Below are positions 35,676 through 48,480 of a stretch of 64,000 nucleotides of DNA, in pieces. Positions within the stretch are counted from its first letter, which is position 1. Every line of letters starts with the position of its first letter. A model generated the notes under the pieces. The model was not told the origin of the DNA, did no database searches, and was given only the letters and a program-made list of their open reading frames with translations. A program made the position numbers and the translations under genes. The DNA comes from Pegea sp. RAD2-039 (lineage: Eukaryota; Chordata; Thaliacea; Salpida; Salpidae), in NCBI GenBank assembly GCA_034620365.1, contig JAQGEQ010000072.1, positions 62,001 to 126,000 of the forward strand, written 5' to 3'.

Positions 35676-38025
35676 ATTCATTTCTTCAAAAAGAATCCAG
35701 CCACAAAGATGAGGAAGTTTTAGAAACTTTCAGTTTATGTGGTTTTGAAGAAATAAAAGAATTTAAAGCAAGGATTCATTCACCTGGACACCCTAATAGT
35801 TACAAAGGACGTTTAAATTGTACCTGGATAGTAGGCGTGGGTCGAAGAAATTCAGTAAAAGTAAAACTTTCAACTTTGATTTGCAACAACAATTAAAAAC
35901 AATTCAAGAATAAATAGTTGTTGGTTTCCTGTTCAGGAAACTAACTTTATGAGCTTATAAGCCATTTAGTTAATCCCTAATTATAAAATTTGTAAAATTA
36001 CAAAATATATTCCACAAATTTCACTTTTTATTTTTCTTTTTTTTTGTCACTGTTTTTTGGGGTTTCAGTTCCTTGACTGAATATTAGAAATTGAAAATTT
36101 AATTAAACTAATTTTTATTCAATTAATATTTTTCAACGTAAAAAGAAAACTTTTTGTAACTCTATTATCATCTCAATTAAATCCGTTAATTTAAAAATTT
36201 GATGAAATTGAAAATATTTTCTAATAATTTGTTAATCTTTTAAAACTTCTTATGTTATCTAGAATACTTTTTCATGAAACAACAATTTCTAATTTATTTA
36301 TTTTAAGTTCTTATATTGAAATGAAATTTCAGAAGATTTCTTAGAAAGATTTCTTCATCATCATGATTTGGATTTGGAAAATCTTTTCACAAATTTTTAG
36401 CAGAATTTAAAAATTTATTTAATTCAGATTTACATTGAAAAAATGGATATTGAAAAATCTTTAGGATGTCAATTTGATCATCTAATTTTGAAGTTTGCAA
36501 ATCGACAAATTGATCAACTTCAACGATTTTGTGGAAATGATCAATCTAACAAATTACAAAATCCTTATATTGGTTCAGCTCCTGTTTATATCAACTTCCA
36601 GAGTGATTCAAGTGTTTCTGGGTCTGGATTCTCATTGATATATGAAAGTAAGAATATTTGATCGTCCAATCACATTCTATTTGATAATTTGAACGTTTTT
36701 GATTGGCTGCTGGAAGTTTATTTCATGAAAAGTAAATTAATTAAAGAAATCACCAAAAATTTCCAAACTTTAAAAACAAAATATTTCCAATTTTTATTTC
36801 TTTTTCAGAATATTTTAAAACTTTTAAAACTTTTATGAGAAGATAAAAAATATTTTTTTAATCCGGAAAGTTTTTCGGATAAATCTTGAGCTAGCTTAAT
36901 ATTATCTTAACGTTATACATACACACCACTATAAGAGGCGCCAGAACTTACAAAACCATAAGTGCTTTGCTATTATCATTTTCTCTTCTTAAGAAGATTT
37001 GAAAATTTAAATTTGAAGTTATGTTGTGTTTTTAATGAGCAAATAATCAAATTATTTCAGTACAACCTCCCTGTTCATCAAATCCATGTTTCAACAACGG
37101 AAGTTGTAAAGATACAGAAGATTTGAGATCTTTTACTTGTGATTGCAAATCTAGTTTTGATGGAGTTTTCTGTGAAAAAGGTTTGTAAGTAAATGGAATT
37201 TTTAGATATAAAAAAATTTGATCAAAATATTTGGTTTTTGATTCAAAATATAAATAATTATTGTCATGATTGACACAGAAATTTATTTTAAAAATAAATC
37301 AATTTGAAACCTTCAAATGTTTCCCAGAAACTGGTTTTCTTAATACAGAAAACTGAATCAATTTGTTTATTTAATCAGAGTTTTTATGATCAAATAGATA
37401 CAGAGTAGATACCAGCGATGTAGCTTTATCTGTTTTCTAATTTTTCTACAAATATGAAAGTTATGATTTCGTTAAACATTAATAGACATCAAAACGGCGT
37501 TTTGTAAATAACTAAATTTTCTTTCAAATTATTTTTAAAACTTTTCGTTGTAGTATCTGATAAACACGCCTTTGCGTTATTGACAACGTAAATATTCTAA
37601 AATTGAAAAATCAAATTGAAACATTCGATATTTAAAACAGTAATTAGTATTTGTCTATTTCAGAAATTACTACAGCTGAAAATTTCATCAAAACGACACA
37701 ACAAGATTTACTTGAAACTACAACCAAGTCCTTCGAACCAAATCTAACATTAACTGCTGAATTATCAACCGCTAGAGTGCAGCAGACTGCAACAACTAAA
37801 TCATGTTGCACAGCTGAGCTAAAAGATCAAAGTAAACATTAAATTGTAGAAACTTATTGAAGTAAAGCTTTTAACATTTCAGCAACTTCTGTAGATAGCA
37901 AAATGATAATAGCTGTTTGTTCTTCTGCTCTTATATTGCTTTCAACAATTGCTATACTTTTAATACGAAAAAAATACCTTAGAAGAAAATTGTTCCGAAG
38001 AATTCAATCTGAGACAGATTTGTAG
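35676..38025 (+). CDS. CUB-EGF single-pass membrane protein (5' exon missing)
   Basis: Exons 35676-35854, 36428-36647, 37061-37180, 37664-37831 and 37883-38025 join in phase, covering 276 codons after the first splice. Exons 1-2 encode a CUB domain: Cys-Gly, HSPGHPNSY, CTW, Cys-x2-Asp, FCG, NFQSDSSVSGSGF. Exon 3, a symmetric phase-1 exon, is one EGF module with six Cys (PCSSNPCFNNGSC). Exon 4 is a Thr/Ser-rich, probably O-glycosylated stalk ending in CC. Exon 5 has one membrane helix (about 20 residues after MIIAV) and a short basic tail ending SETDL. Expected topology: type I cell-surface protein for adhesion or ligand binding. The exon carrying the start and signal peptide should lie upstream, but I found no convincing candidate. 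Confidence 0.82.
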
Positions 38026-39164
38026 GTCGGTGGAAACAACAAATTTGATTTTGTAAATTCAAATTCAGTTTTCAGAATTTCTTTTTCATTTTATTTATTA
38101 AATGTAATTTAGATTAAAATTTTATAAACTTTTAATTGAATTGAATTTACAATTAAACAAATATTTTCACAGATTTTCACAGATTTGATAAACTTCTAGA
38201 ATTATGAAATTTCAAGAAATTCATCGAAAAAAATCAAATTTTTTTTTTACTTTCAACAATTTTAATGAAAGAAATATTCTGATAGAAAACAACTAAAAAG
38301 CAAAAATTTTGTTTTTCATAAATATTCTGAAACTTTACAATCCTTAAATCTTAATTCTTTAAGAGAATGAAATTCGAAATTACCGGAAAATTTCCAAGAA
38401 CTTCAAATTGTCAATTTCCACTTCATTTTCAAACTTGTTTTGTTATTTTTACAATTTTGTTTTTCATTTTAACTTCAATTAAATCTTTTAATAAGAATAT
38501 TCCAAAATAGGATAAAATTAATTCATAAATTGTTTCTTAAATAATAATTTTTAGCTTTTTACAAAAGAATTGGTTTCTTTCCAGCAATTATAAGTTTGTA
38601 AAAATAGTTGAAAAATCAAAATAATTTTTTTTGAATCAAAAACTTCTCAACAAAACAGTTCCAAAAAACTCAACTTTAAATAGAAAATCTTATTTAAAGA
38701 TTTAATTGATAATTAAAATGGATTACTGCTCAATTTTATCTCAAATTCAGTAATTTTCTTGTCATAAATGTCGTTTTATTAGAACCAAGAAAAAATGAAA
38801 TAAAATAAAATATACACAAATCAATCTGTTGGAAATAGGAGCAGGAAGTATTTGATTACAGCTGATTATGTCTTTGCGGAAATCATTTTGAGAATTTAAT
38901 CGTCAAATCGATACATTCAAATGAAATTAAAGCTTATAGCAAATATAGGTCAAAAAAAAAATGAGAAAGTCAGTTGGTTGAAGCTTTTGATGAAGAGAAT
39001 TCTCAGTTTTTATAAAGATTATTTATTTGATTATTTTAAATAAGGAATATAAATGTTCTTTCAGCTTTTACACTCTAAATATCATCGACTAGTTTGGATA
39101 GTGACTAAAAACGAATAATAAAGTATTTAGAGGTAGAAAACTGAATAAATGCTGAAGATGTGAA
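38026..39164. other. Convergent 3' intergenic region
   Basis: Contains the 3' UTRs of the CUB-EGF gene (plus) and the Dbx gene (minus). AT-rich; no further feature recognised. Confidence 0.5.
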
Positions 39165-42100
39165 TCAGTTGAAGTCTTTTTGGTTTGTTTCTAATCTTTC
39201 AATGACTTTCTCTTTCTTCATTGGAACAAATACTGATGAAGGTTGTGATGGAGAAGTTGACATGTTACTAGTAGATGATTGTTTTGATTCTAAACTACTT
39301 CTCCACTTCATTCTTCTATTTTGAAACCAAATTTTCACCTAAAAATATTTTTACAATTTTTTAAAAATATTTTTCTTTCAATTTTCAACAAATTTCTTCA
39401 GTAGATTTGTCGCTTCAGTTTCCGACATTTTCGAAATTTATTTATTTGTTTATTTGAAAATACTTTTATTGAAAAGTTGTAATTTCAGTAGAAAATGCGA
39501 AACAAGTTTTCGTTCCAACTAAGTATGTTTGTAAACTGATAAAAACTCGATCAGATCTTTTCGATCAGATCTTCGCAGAGATTAACTTTGAGAAATCTCA
39601 CCTGAGAGTCTTTCAAGCCAAGAGCAGTGGCCAACTTCTGTCTTTCTGATTTTCCGATGTATTTCAGCTGCTGAAACTTCTTTTCTAACAATTCTCTTTG
39701 ACGAGCTGAGAAAACAGCTCTTCTCAGCATCCCTCTTCTGTTAGGACTTGTTCCTGGTCCTGTATGAAGATGACCACCAATGATTGGTCCATATATATGA
39801 TTACTGACTGGAAACCAGGACGAGGCCCACTGAGACTGGGATGGTGGTTGTGTTTGATGAGAAATCGGATAATTAGGAAGTCCTAATAACAAATTAAATT
39901 TGAAATTTGTTAAAGTTTCTGGCAGAACACCAAAAATTCTGATAATTTTTTTAAAACTTTAATTATTTTGGATAAATAAAAAAGTTCTCCATTTTTGTAA
40001 AAAGAATCATTTTTTCTTCTTGTTTTGATCTGATAAAACTTAAAATATCTTCAAACTTAAAGAATTAAATTTTGGATAAAATAGTTTTTCTAAAACTTCA
40101 TTTTATTTGTTTCAAAAAAATATCAGAATTTTCTTTGAGAAAAAAAAGTTGATTTTTTTTAATAAATTAAAATTTCAAAGATTTTTTTCGATTTGAAATT
40201 CCGAATCTTTCATTTAATGAAAGTCAACGTTAAATTTTCGAGTTGAAAATGTCCTTCTAATCATCTTCATAAAGACGTTAAAACAAACTAACGAAGTCTC
40301 AAGTGTTTGTTTCTTCATAAGGTCAAACAAAAACAGATTAAATTGTGTTTTAAAAAGCTGTTTAAATGTATGTTGATCAGCAAACAACTTCTTTCACAAG
40401 AGAAGTTATCAGTTTGTAGGAAATTCAAAAATTAAAACTTCAAATAATAAACAACTGATTGCTGTGAGTCGAAGTGTTAGTTTTATCGATCGATGCTTTT
40501 CTAATATTTGATAAAACAAATTTTTTTGGTGGCAATTCTATTTCGTTTAAACAATTAAAACATGAAGTTCTTTGTTAAGATTCGACAGTTAATACATCAA
40601 ACCTATATCAGTTAGTGTATTAACCAACCTTAGGTGTGGTTACTAGTCAATAAAACAAAAACTTTATTCATTTGCTTCTTTGTTCGGGGTTAATGTTATT
40701 ACAGTGTGACTCAACAAATCAATCCACTTCTCATTAATAAAAGAAATTTTTCTGGTTTCTAATAACTTTTCTACTTTCTTGATTACCTAATGACCATCAT
40801 GACGAAGTCGCCAAGCTTTATTTGAAATTAATTGTTTTGAATGAAACATTCAATAAAAGCATTAATCTAAGATTGTTTAATGTTATTCAGGTCATCATTG
40901 TCTAAATCAGATTAACTTAATTTATGTTCCTCATAATATTTGAATGACTTTTTTATTTAAATGACTTTTTGTATCGTGTTTGCTAAATGTAGTTAAAAGT
41001 AATTTATCATCGCCGGTTACTTGAACATTTAGTTTCACTTCGAAAATAAACTTTTCACAATTTATGATTCATCGCTAACGTCTTTCTGACTTTAGTCAAA
41101 TTGAATTCAATTTTCATAAATAAACTCAAACAACTTAAATAAATCTGCAAATTTACTGTTGACTTTGTAACACATGAAAGTTTTCAAAGATTTCACCAGA
41201 AGCATTTTGAGGATAAATAAAAGTATTTCCAAAATTGAAAAAGTCAAATTATATCTTTATAGCAAATGGAAAAACTTTAAAGTGGTTTTCTAAACAAATG
41301 ATTTATTTCAAAGCTATAAGCCGACAGTAAGCATAATAGTTGTCGGGTTATTATGAAAAAGAGAAATTCATGATATAAGCGCTTGTCGGTGGCAAATAAC
41401 TTTCTCTTATTTCCTTATTATTATAATAACATTAGCGAATTATCATCGATTTTCAATTGTGGTTTTCAGTTAAGTATTTTGTTACCACTTCAAAATCCAA
41501 GGGTTCTGAGTCTTATCCTGTTTTTCAGAACTTCTTTTATGGAAAAATGTTTGTGTACTTACAAAACGAAGCTCAGAAAATTGAAGCAAAAGATATCAAC
41601 ATTTTTGTCAAAGTTTTTTTAACACATTTTTTAGTCGTTTATCCTTTTTAAAGAAGTATTTTTGTGAACACATTAGAGATATCAAAAGAGAAAATTTCTG
41701 CTTTCAACTTTATTTGAATTTATTTATTTATTTGGCAAAAGTTTAAATTATCTTTATTCAAATTTTCTTGTTTGTTTTCAATCAGAAAATTAACAGAAGA
41801 TCTATCTACAAGCGAAATAAATTTTAAATTGTTAAAATACTTGAGAAGAACTAATAATAAAATAACTTAATTAGTTTTTAGATTATTTTTAGTAAATATT
41901 AGTCATGAATAAACTCGAAAAACAAATATTTTTGTTTTAGTTTTGAAAGAATCTGAAAACAAATGTTTCTAAACTGAAAATATTCTCGATAAAACTCACA
42001 TTTATGTAAATGAAATTCTAATTATAACAAATTTAAATAAATATTTTTTGGTTCAAGTCAAGTTTTTCATCAAAACTGACTTCTAATTAGGCTTAGATGG

Positions 42101-45100
42101 AAATAGAGTTAATTTTAACAATTAGTTTATCTATTCGTTGAAGTAAATTAAATTTCAAGAAATTGTTTAAGTTCTTTTATAAACACTAAATTCTAAACCT
42201 TCAAAGATATCATTTAAAGAAAGTATCTTTTGTATTTAACTTAAAATTTTACAATTGACAAAATATTGATTACAAATATCAAGTTTCTGTACTGATTGAA
42301 AGAATTTCTCTTAATTTCAAAAACCAACTTCCAAAATATGATCTTTGTAAAAAGCAAACATTCGTATATATAATTGAACTCAGAAAAATAACTAATGAAA
42401 GAAAAACTGAAGCCAAAGTGCAAACAAAAAACACTAATAAATCAATTCTTACTGCTTTGAGAGCTTTCAGAAAATTCTTTCTACTAAATCAGTTAATTTA
42501 GAAATAATTTTCTTAACTTTCATCAATAGGTTATCAAAAGTAATAAAATAGATTGATTGAATAAAAAGTTATTTGTAAAGTATAAAAAATTGAAAGTAAA
42601 CAAAAATAACGTAAATTAAGTTAAGAATGATAAAAGAAGAGAAATTAAAGGATCAACAAAAGATTCAGATCAGTTTTCCGGAATCAAATTTTGAAAATGA
42701 AATTAAATTTTTAGTTTTTTTGAATCAAAATTAAATTTTCTTCATCTGAAATGTCGTAACAGAGATGTTATCAAAAGTGATTTGAAAGACACGAAGTCTT
42801 GTTATGTGATTAAATACTTTTATCATCTTGTCGAGTCTCTCTACTTTCTTCCTAAAACTCTTCAACTGAAAATCTTCTCCATGAAGTCAAACATAGGAAT
42901 TTGAAGTTGAAATTTCCGAATAAAAGAAAATCGCGATTCACACAAACTTCGACAAATAAACGAATTCTTCTAATATAAGTATATTTGTCATTCTAAACAT
43001 TCTTCAACAACTTCTTTAATTTGTTTAAATCGACTGATATTTAAAAAAAAAATCTGAAACACTGAAAACCAATTTGTGTGGAACTCTAAAAATTGTTCAA
43101 CGTTTGAAATTCAGTTTGATTTTTTGAAACAATTATTTACTTTTAATTTAAATCTTATCGAAGTTGGAATAAAAAATCGATTCATTTGAAGACCAAAAAA
43201 ATTCAAATTTATTTTCAAATTGAAGAAAATTCATTTTTCTTGTAAAAGCTGAAAATGGTGGAAAGAAAATTGTAATTAGAAAAGATTTCCAATAAAAGAA
43301 GTAGTTCACGAATATTTGAGAATTGCAAAGAAAGTCAACTAAACTTCGGTAATCCTGATTAATGGGAGTTGATCTTTATCAGGTGTTTCAGAAGCTTGAT
43401 GTGAATAGAAATGGAAACAAAGCCATGAGAAGACACAAAAGATATTTCTATTTGAGATGACAAAACGTGAATGAAATAATGAACGTCAACACTCAGAAGT
43501 GCAACAAATCAAGTAAGGAGCAGGGTTACTTGCCGTCGATGCCTACGTCACAACCTCATCGCGTTTGCAACGAAAAGGGAACTGGCAAAGGTCCAGTTTG
43601 TTGGCACAGTCAGTAAACATATGTGAAATGGTAGTAGCTAAAAAGCTGACTGCAAATTCATTAATCACAGAAGTAAATCTAGTTTCCATTCTTATGACGT
43701 CTTGCTTACCACAACTACATTTACAACAATGAAACCAACTTTACTTAAGCGGTGAGCTTTGATCGATTCAATCGGTGAAAAGTTAGTTGAACTAACTGTG
43801 TCAATCTCACCATGATTTATCTTCAATCATTTCAAGATTCGTATTTTTATGATTCGTAATTGAACAGATTTAGTGATGATGATACTTTGGGAGTTATCAA
43901 AGATCTGATTATTGGAATTGATCTGACAGCTTCAGATTTGTTAATCAAATGTCTTAGAGAGTTTTGTTAAAATATTCTTTTAATTTATCAAATAAACAAT
44001 TTTATTCTTTTCAAATCTACCTTTTGTAATTATGATTTATATTTAACTTATTATATAAATCTTATGTAATCAAAGCATTAAATAAACTTGTTAGTCAGTA
44101 AGCAGAAAAATTCTAATTTTTGAAAACTTTTTATTTGTAGATTTAAAATTTGTTCATAAAAACAGCTTTGTGAACAATTATATAAGTTCTATAAATAAGA
44201 AATAGGATTGTTAAGTAAACTGAAAGCAACACCCTTATATCAAATATATTTATTAAATCATAAGATGTCATTATTTAGTTGTTAAATTTGAACAGTTTTT
44301 TGATTGGGTTATAATTGTAAAGTTTTTGTAATTTAAACTCAATTATATGAAACTGAATTTATAGGAAGACCTTTCAATATTAAATGTTTAATATTTTCTC
44401 CTATTCACTAATAAAACGTCATTTGATCAGTTTAATAAAATGTGACTTTTGATAAATATCAATTTTTTTCAACTCAATTTGAACAAAGAAAAAAGTATTT
44501 AAATGATGAGTTTTGCGTTCATGAGATTATTCTGATAATAATTCACGTGCAGCAAGTACCTCAATAAAATTCATTGAATTTAAAATTGTAAAAATACATT
44601 AAAATGATATGCGTAATTGAAGTCTAAAAGTTTTTCATTAAGGAAAAAATTTTGATTTAATTTAAGATTATCTTTTTATCTGTATTTATACATTTTTCCG
44701 AAATTCAAATTCTATTTTAAAACTTCTTTTAGCTTTTTGATACTTTTATTTATAATCTCACCTCTTTTACTACTTTTAAAATTGTTTTAAATTTTTAAAA
44801 AATTATTTTTAAATTTTTTTGTAAATATAGAAAACCAAAACGAAAAAATTATCACAGATTTCAATACAAATAAAAAAACATTAAAAATATTTAACAGTTT
44901 TATAGTTGAAAGACTTCAACTTAAAATCAAAAGTTGATTTATTGTGAAATATGAGAATTATTCTGCTGTAAAACACAATTACAACTTTAAGAATAAAATA
45001 AGAAGATATTGTTACAAAAGAACTGTTAGTGAACAAGATAATTTGCTCATAAAACAAAACCTTTATTTAAAACAGTTTCAACTTCAAAGATTTTCTTTAA

Positions 45101-46243
45101 TTTAATTTTATTTATAACTTAGACTTTAAATACAAAGTATTATATGCAGATGAAACATTTAACAATTTGAAATTTCAGACTAGACAAAGCTTAATAACCC
45201 AACCCACCTTGACATGACGTTCCTTGACATCACAGAGAGCTTCTAAAATGAAACTAAACAATTTTCAAATGAACTTTTTCAAGAATTTTAATTTACTGTA
45301 AATGTTTTGAGGAAAAACTTTTGAATCGTTTTATGATCCTATAAAAATATATCCGGAATATTTTATTTATTTGAAACTTGTGACGAAAATAAGTTAATTT
45401 TTTATCATTTTCGGTTTGAATATTTCGTTGATAACTTTCTCTTTTATCGAAGACTTTCTTAAAATAGATCTCTGAACTTTTTTAGATGATTTAATTTCAA
45501 TAATTGCTAAGAACTTGAAACCACAGAAACTAGCTTCTGTTGCAACTTCTTCTATTTCTCAAATTAAACTCAAAATCCAAATAATTTCAGCAAAATTAAA
45601 TCTACTCGATAATCAATTTCAATTTAATTTGCATAAAATCGTACTCACCTGGATTGTACGAAAGTGGCGGTTTGGGAAATTGCGCGAGTTTTGAAAGAGT
45701 TTCCGGACTTGAAGGAGAAGTGGAAAGAATACGATGAACTCCAAACTTTAAATGGACGTTTTCTGTTTTCTGTTCGACATCTCTCCAACTACTGGCATTA
45801 TTCGGTGATTCAGATTGTCTGATGGAAGTCGAACCGTTCTCATGATCTGTGATTCCAAGAGAAGAAGTTGGTGAATGTTGAATCATCCTCTTCATCCGAT
45901 CTTCTTCTGCTCTTCTTTCAATCCCGAAACTATTTGAAGGAGGTAGATGTCTGGGAAGGGAATTTGCTAAAACTTGAGCTGAGGTGTTGTTGAGAAAGCA
46001 GTCAGCTAGTTTAGCGAGATGCAGAGCATATAATTGATGTTGAAGTGCAACTGCGTTTGCTGTTGGAGATGCAAGTAAAGTTGGATAAGGAGGTACAAAA
46101 GGGTTTGTGTGTAAAGACATCTCTTCTAGAGGGCGAAGAGCGGGAACAAGATATCTTCCATCAATATGAAGCTTCGAATCTTCTGAACTAGTTGTATTTT
46201 GATCAATTAATCTTTTACTAATTTGAATTGTCCCTGGAAACAT
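39165..46243 (-). CDS. Dbx: Dbx-family homeobox transcription factor
   Basis: Three exons: 46243-45649, 39882-39602, 39338-39165; 349 residues. The start at 46243 gives MFPG, close to the N-terminus of vertebrate Dbx. FGVHRIL (about 167-173) fits an eh1-type Groucho-binding motif. The homeodomain (about 247-306) has the Dbx signature GMLRRAVFS, FQ..KYI, LGLKDSQ and WFQNRRMKWR. The intron after KDSQ splits helix 3 at the position I recall for Dbx genes. A Ser/Thr/Pro-rich tail ends the protein. Dbx proteins are mostly repressors that pattern interneurons; that role here is inferred. Intron 1 is 5766 bp, by far the longest in the window, and likely holds enhancers. Confidence 0.92.
43490..43800. 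promoter_or_regulatory. Candidate intronic enhancer of Dbx
   Basis: Inside the long Dbx intron this stretch is clearly less AT-rich than its flanks. It contains a CRE-like ctacgtca, an E-box catatg, a FOX-like gtaaaca, a homeobox-type attaat and atgacgtc. It has no long open frame. I infer a conserved regulatory element; nothing in the sequence proves it. Confidence 0.35.
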
Positions 46244-46689
46244 TTTGTGATTTGATGATTCCAATTTTCTTCGAGTTTCAAATGTTGCTTTCAAAATAAG
46301 ACAAAAATTTGATGTTTAAAAGTCAATTACTAGAAAGACAAATAAAATGAAAATTTAATTTCATATCTTACATACTCAACAATCCATTGAAATTTAATTT
46401 TATTGAACACAATAGAAAATCTTGAAATAATTTCTTTAATGAGCTGTTAAATTAGACTTTTCAGAATTCATTTTCTAATTTCTTAACTTCCAGCTTCTGA
46501 CATATTTAACATAAAGCTTCAATCAAATCTAATCTTTCATGCTTCAATAAAATCTTCCTTTCAATGAAATTAAAAATCTTTTACTGACGTTTTTACAAAA
46601 CCGGTTAACTTCAGTGGTCAACAAAACACGAGCAATCAATTTGAAAAATGCAAAAATCTATTTCCTAACTTCTTAATTTCAAATACTTG

Positions 46690-47060
46690 CTTGTATCTGA
46701 TTGAAAGACGCCGATATAGAAATCAAATATGGCAGCTAACTTCTAATCATTGAGCATTTATTTGATAGCAATAAGAAAAAAGGCGATCTCTTCTGATATA
46801 ATTCAAACAAAAAAGAGAAAAATTGCTCACATTTTATTTCGTGATATTTCTTCTTGTCGCCCGATCACTTCGCTAATATTTAGGCGTAAAATTGGAAACC
46901 TACTGATGACGTCAGATCGTCGTTACCAGACGCACCTGGTCAGCAACGGCGGCAATTCCTTTTTATTTTCTTCCATACAACCTGCATAGAAGGACTTACA
47001 CTGCTTGAAGCTCACGTGTTGCAAAGTAATCTTGCTGTTGGTCTTCTTCTTCTTCATATT
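46690..47060. promoter_or_regulatory. Probable Dbx promoter region
   Basis: Begins about 450 bp upstream of the Dbx start codon. It is less AT-rich and has several CpGs, a perfect CRE TGACGTCA (46907-46914), an E-box cacctg near 46932 and cacgtg near 47012. Its position suggests promoter and 5' UTR sequence. Confidence 0.4.
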
Positions 47061-47699
47061 TATCGAATTCTTGTATATTTTGAAAAACGAATTTTGTAGC
47101 TTCAAACCAAAACTTTTTATTATTTGTCTTTGATGTGGCCTTTCATTAGCTGACTTTTCTGTATTAGCTTCAGGTAAGTAGACTGAAGTTTGTTGATCTG
47201 ATTAAAGCAATAAATACGTAGTTGCTTGTCTTTTATGTTTAAATCCGTTAAAGAAAGTTTGAAAACTTCTTTCAAAACATCAACAAATTCATTAAAGCTT
47301 TAAAGAGATTTAATTGAACAAGTTACTGTCTGTTGCTTCTACAACAGTTTCATTCATAAATAAACTTTGTAAAAAAACTCTTAAAAAGTTGAATTGTTTC
47401 TAATTTCATAATCAAATTACAACTGTCATTCGTTGTTAGTAATTTAAAACTTTAAAAAATACAAAAATAATTTGATGATCATCAAAATAAAGTTGAAGCT
47501 GAAGAAACTAACATTAATCATTAGTTTTTCAATTACACTTGCAATATTTCATTTCAATATTTCAAACTTTTTCAAAACCTTCGAAAAAGTCAATATCATT
47601 TTCTTAAAAACACAAAATAGTTTTAACTAAAAATTTTTTTTATTAAATAATTAAAAGAAATAAATTGAAAGTCTGTTTATGATTCGAATTGAAACCCTT

Positions 47700-48480
47700 G
47701 CTTGTATACAGCAGACCTATAATTGTAAATATAGACGCAAATCGCAAAGATTTCGTATATAAACAGCGAACTAAGCGAAATAATTTATTCTAAATAGCAG
47801 CTGCGTTCACTCGTAAAAAATTGCTTTTCTTTACAACTGCAGATGTCTACAAAGACGTCAAATTCCAAACCCTTCCCCGTTTAATTGTAGATAGATTAGC
47901 TAAAAACAATAACTGTCGCAAAATTATTAGTAAAGAAATTTTGGCCGTTTTCTGTTTTGCGCAGAGTATTATTTTGTTGTCGTTTTATTTGGACTGGCAT
48001 CAATTTCAAAGCCAGTTTTACTTAAGCTCTAACAAATACGAATATCCAATGACAAATGGAACTTTATTTTCAGCTAGATAATACTTACAAACACTTAATG
48101 CTGGCTAGGAACCCCAACACCAGGACAACCCCTTTGTATTCTGGGTTATGTGACTTACGTGATTGAAACAAAGATTAAATTTCGTCACGAATCTCATGTT
48201 TACATTTGAGACTGGTGAGCACTTTATGATGGTGCGAATGAAACCAACAAACACACCTGTTTCTCTCCGCACACGACAATAATAATAATCAAATTGTCGT
48301 TTAATATGTGTCTGCTACGATTAGAACCACACGTGTGTATACGTTCACTAGCCCGGAAATTATTATCGACTACGCGCGCGTCATCATACAGATTTCCGTC
48401 AATCAGAATGGGATTTGATTACGCCTCAAACGTGATAAGTACTATTCGATGTAAAGATCATCTTCAGCAGCTGTAAATGG
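47700..48480. other. Less AT-rich island upstream of Dbx
   Basis: About 780 bp with CpG-containing words, unlike the flanks. Two open frames (47821-48081 and 48294-48476) lack a good ATG context and recognisable motifs. A short inverted repeat (actggc/gccagt, 12-bp spacer) lies near 47993. It may be a distal enhancer, an unrecognised exon group or a mobile-element relic. Confidence 0.3.

Noticed and set aside
41383-41651. Two overlapping plus-strand frames in the Dbx intron
   Set aside because: They begin at non-ATG codons, are Phe/Leu/Lys-rich and have no domain; probably chance.
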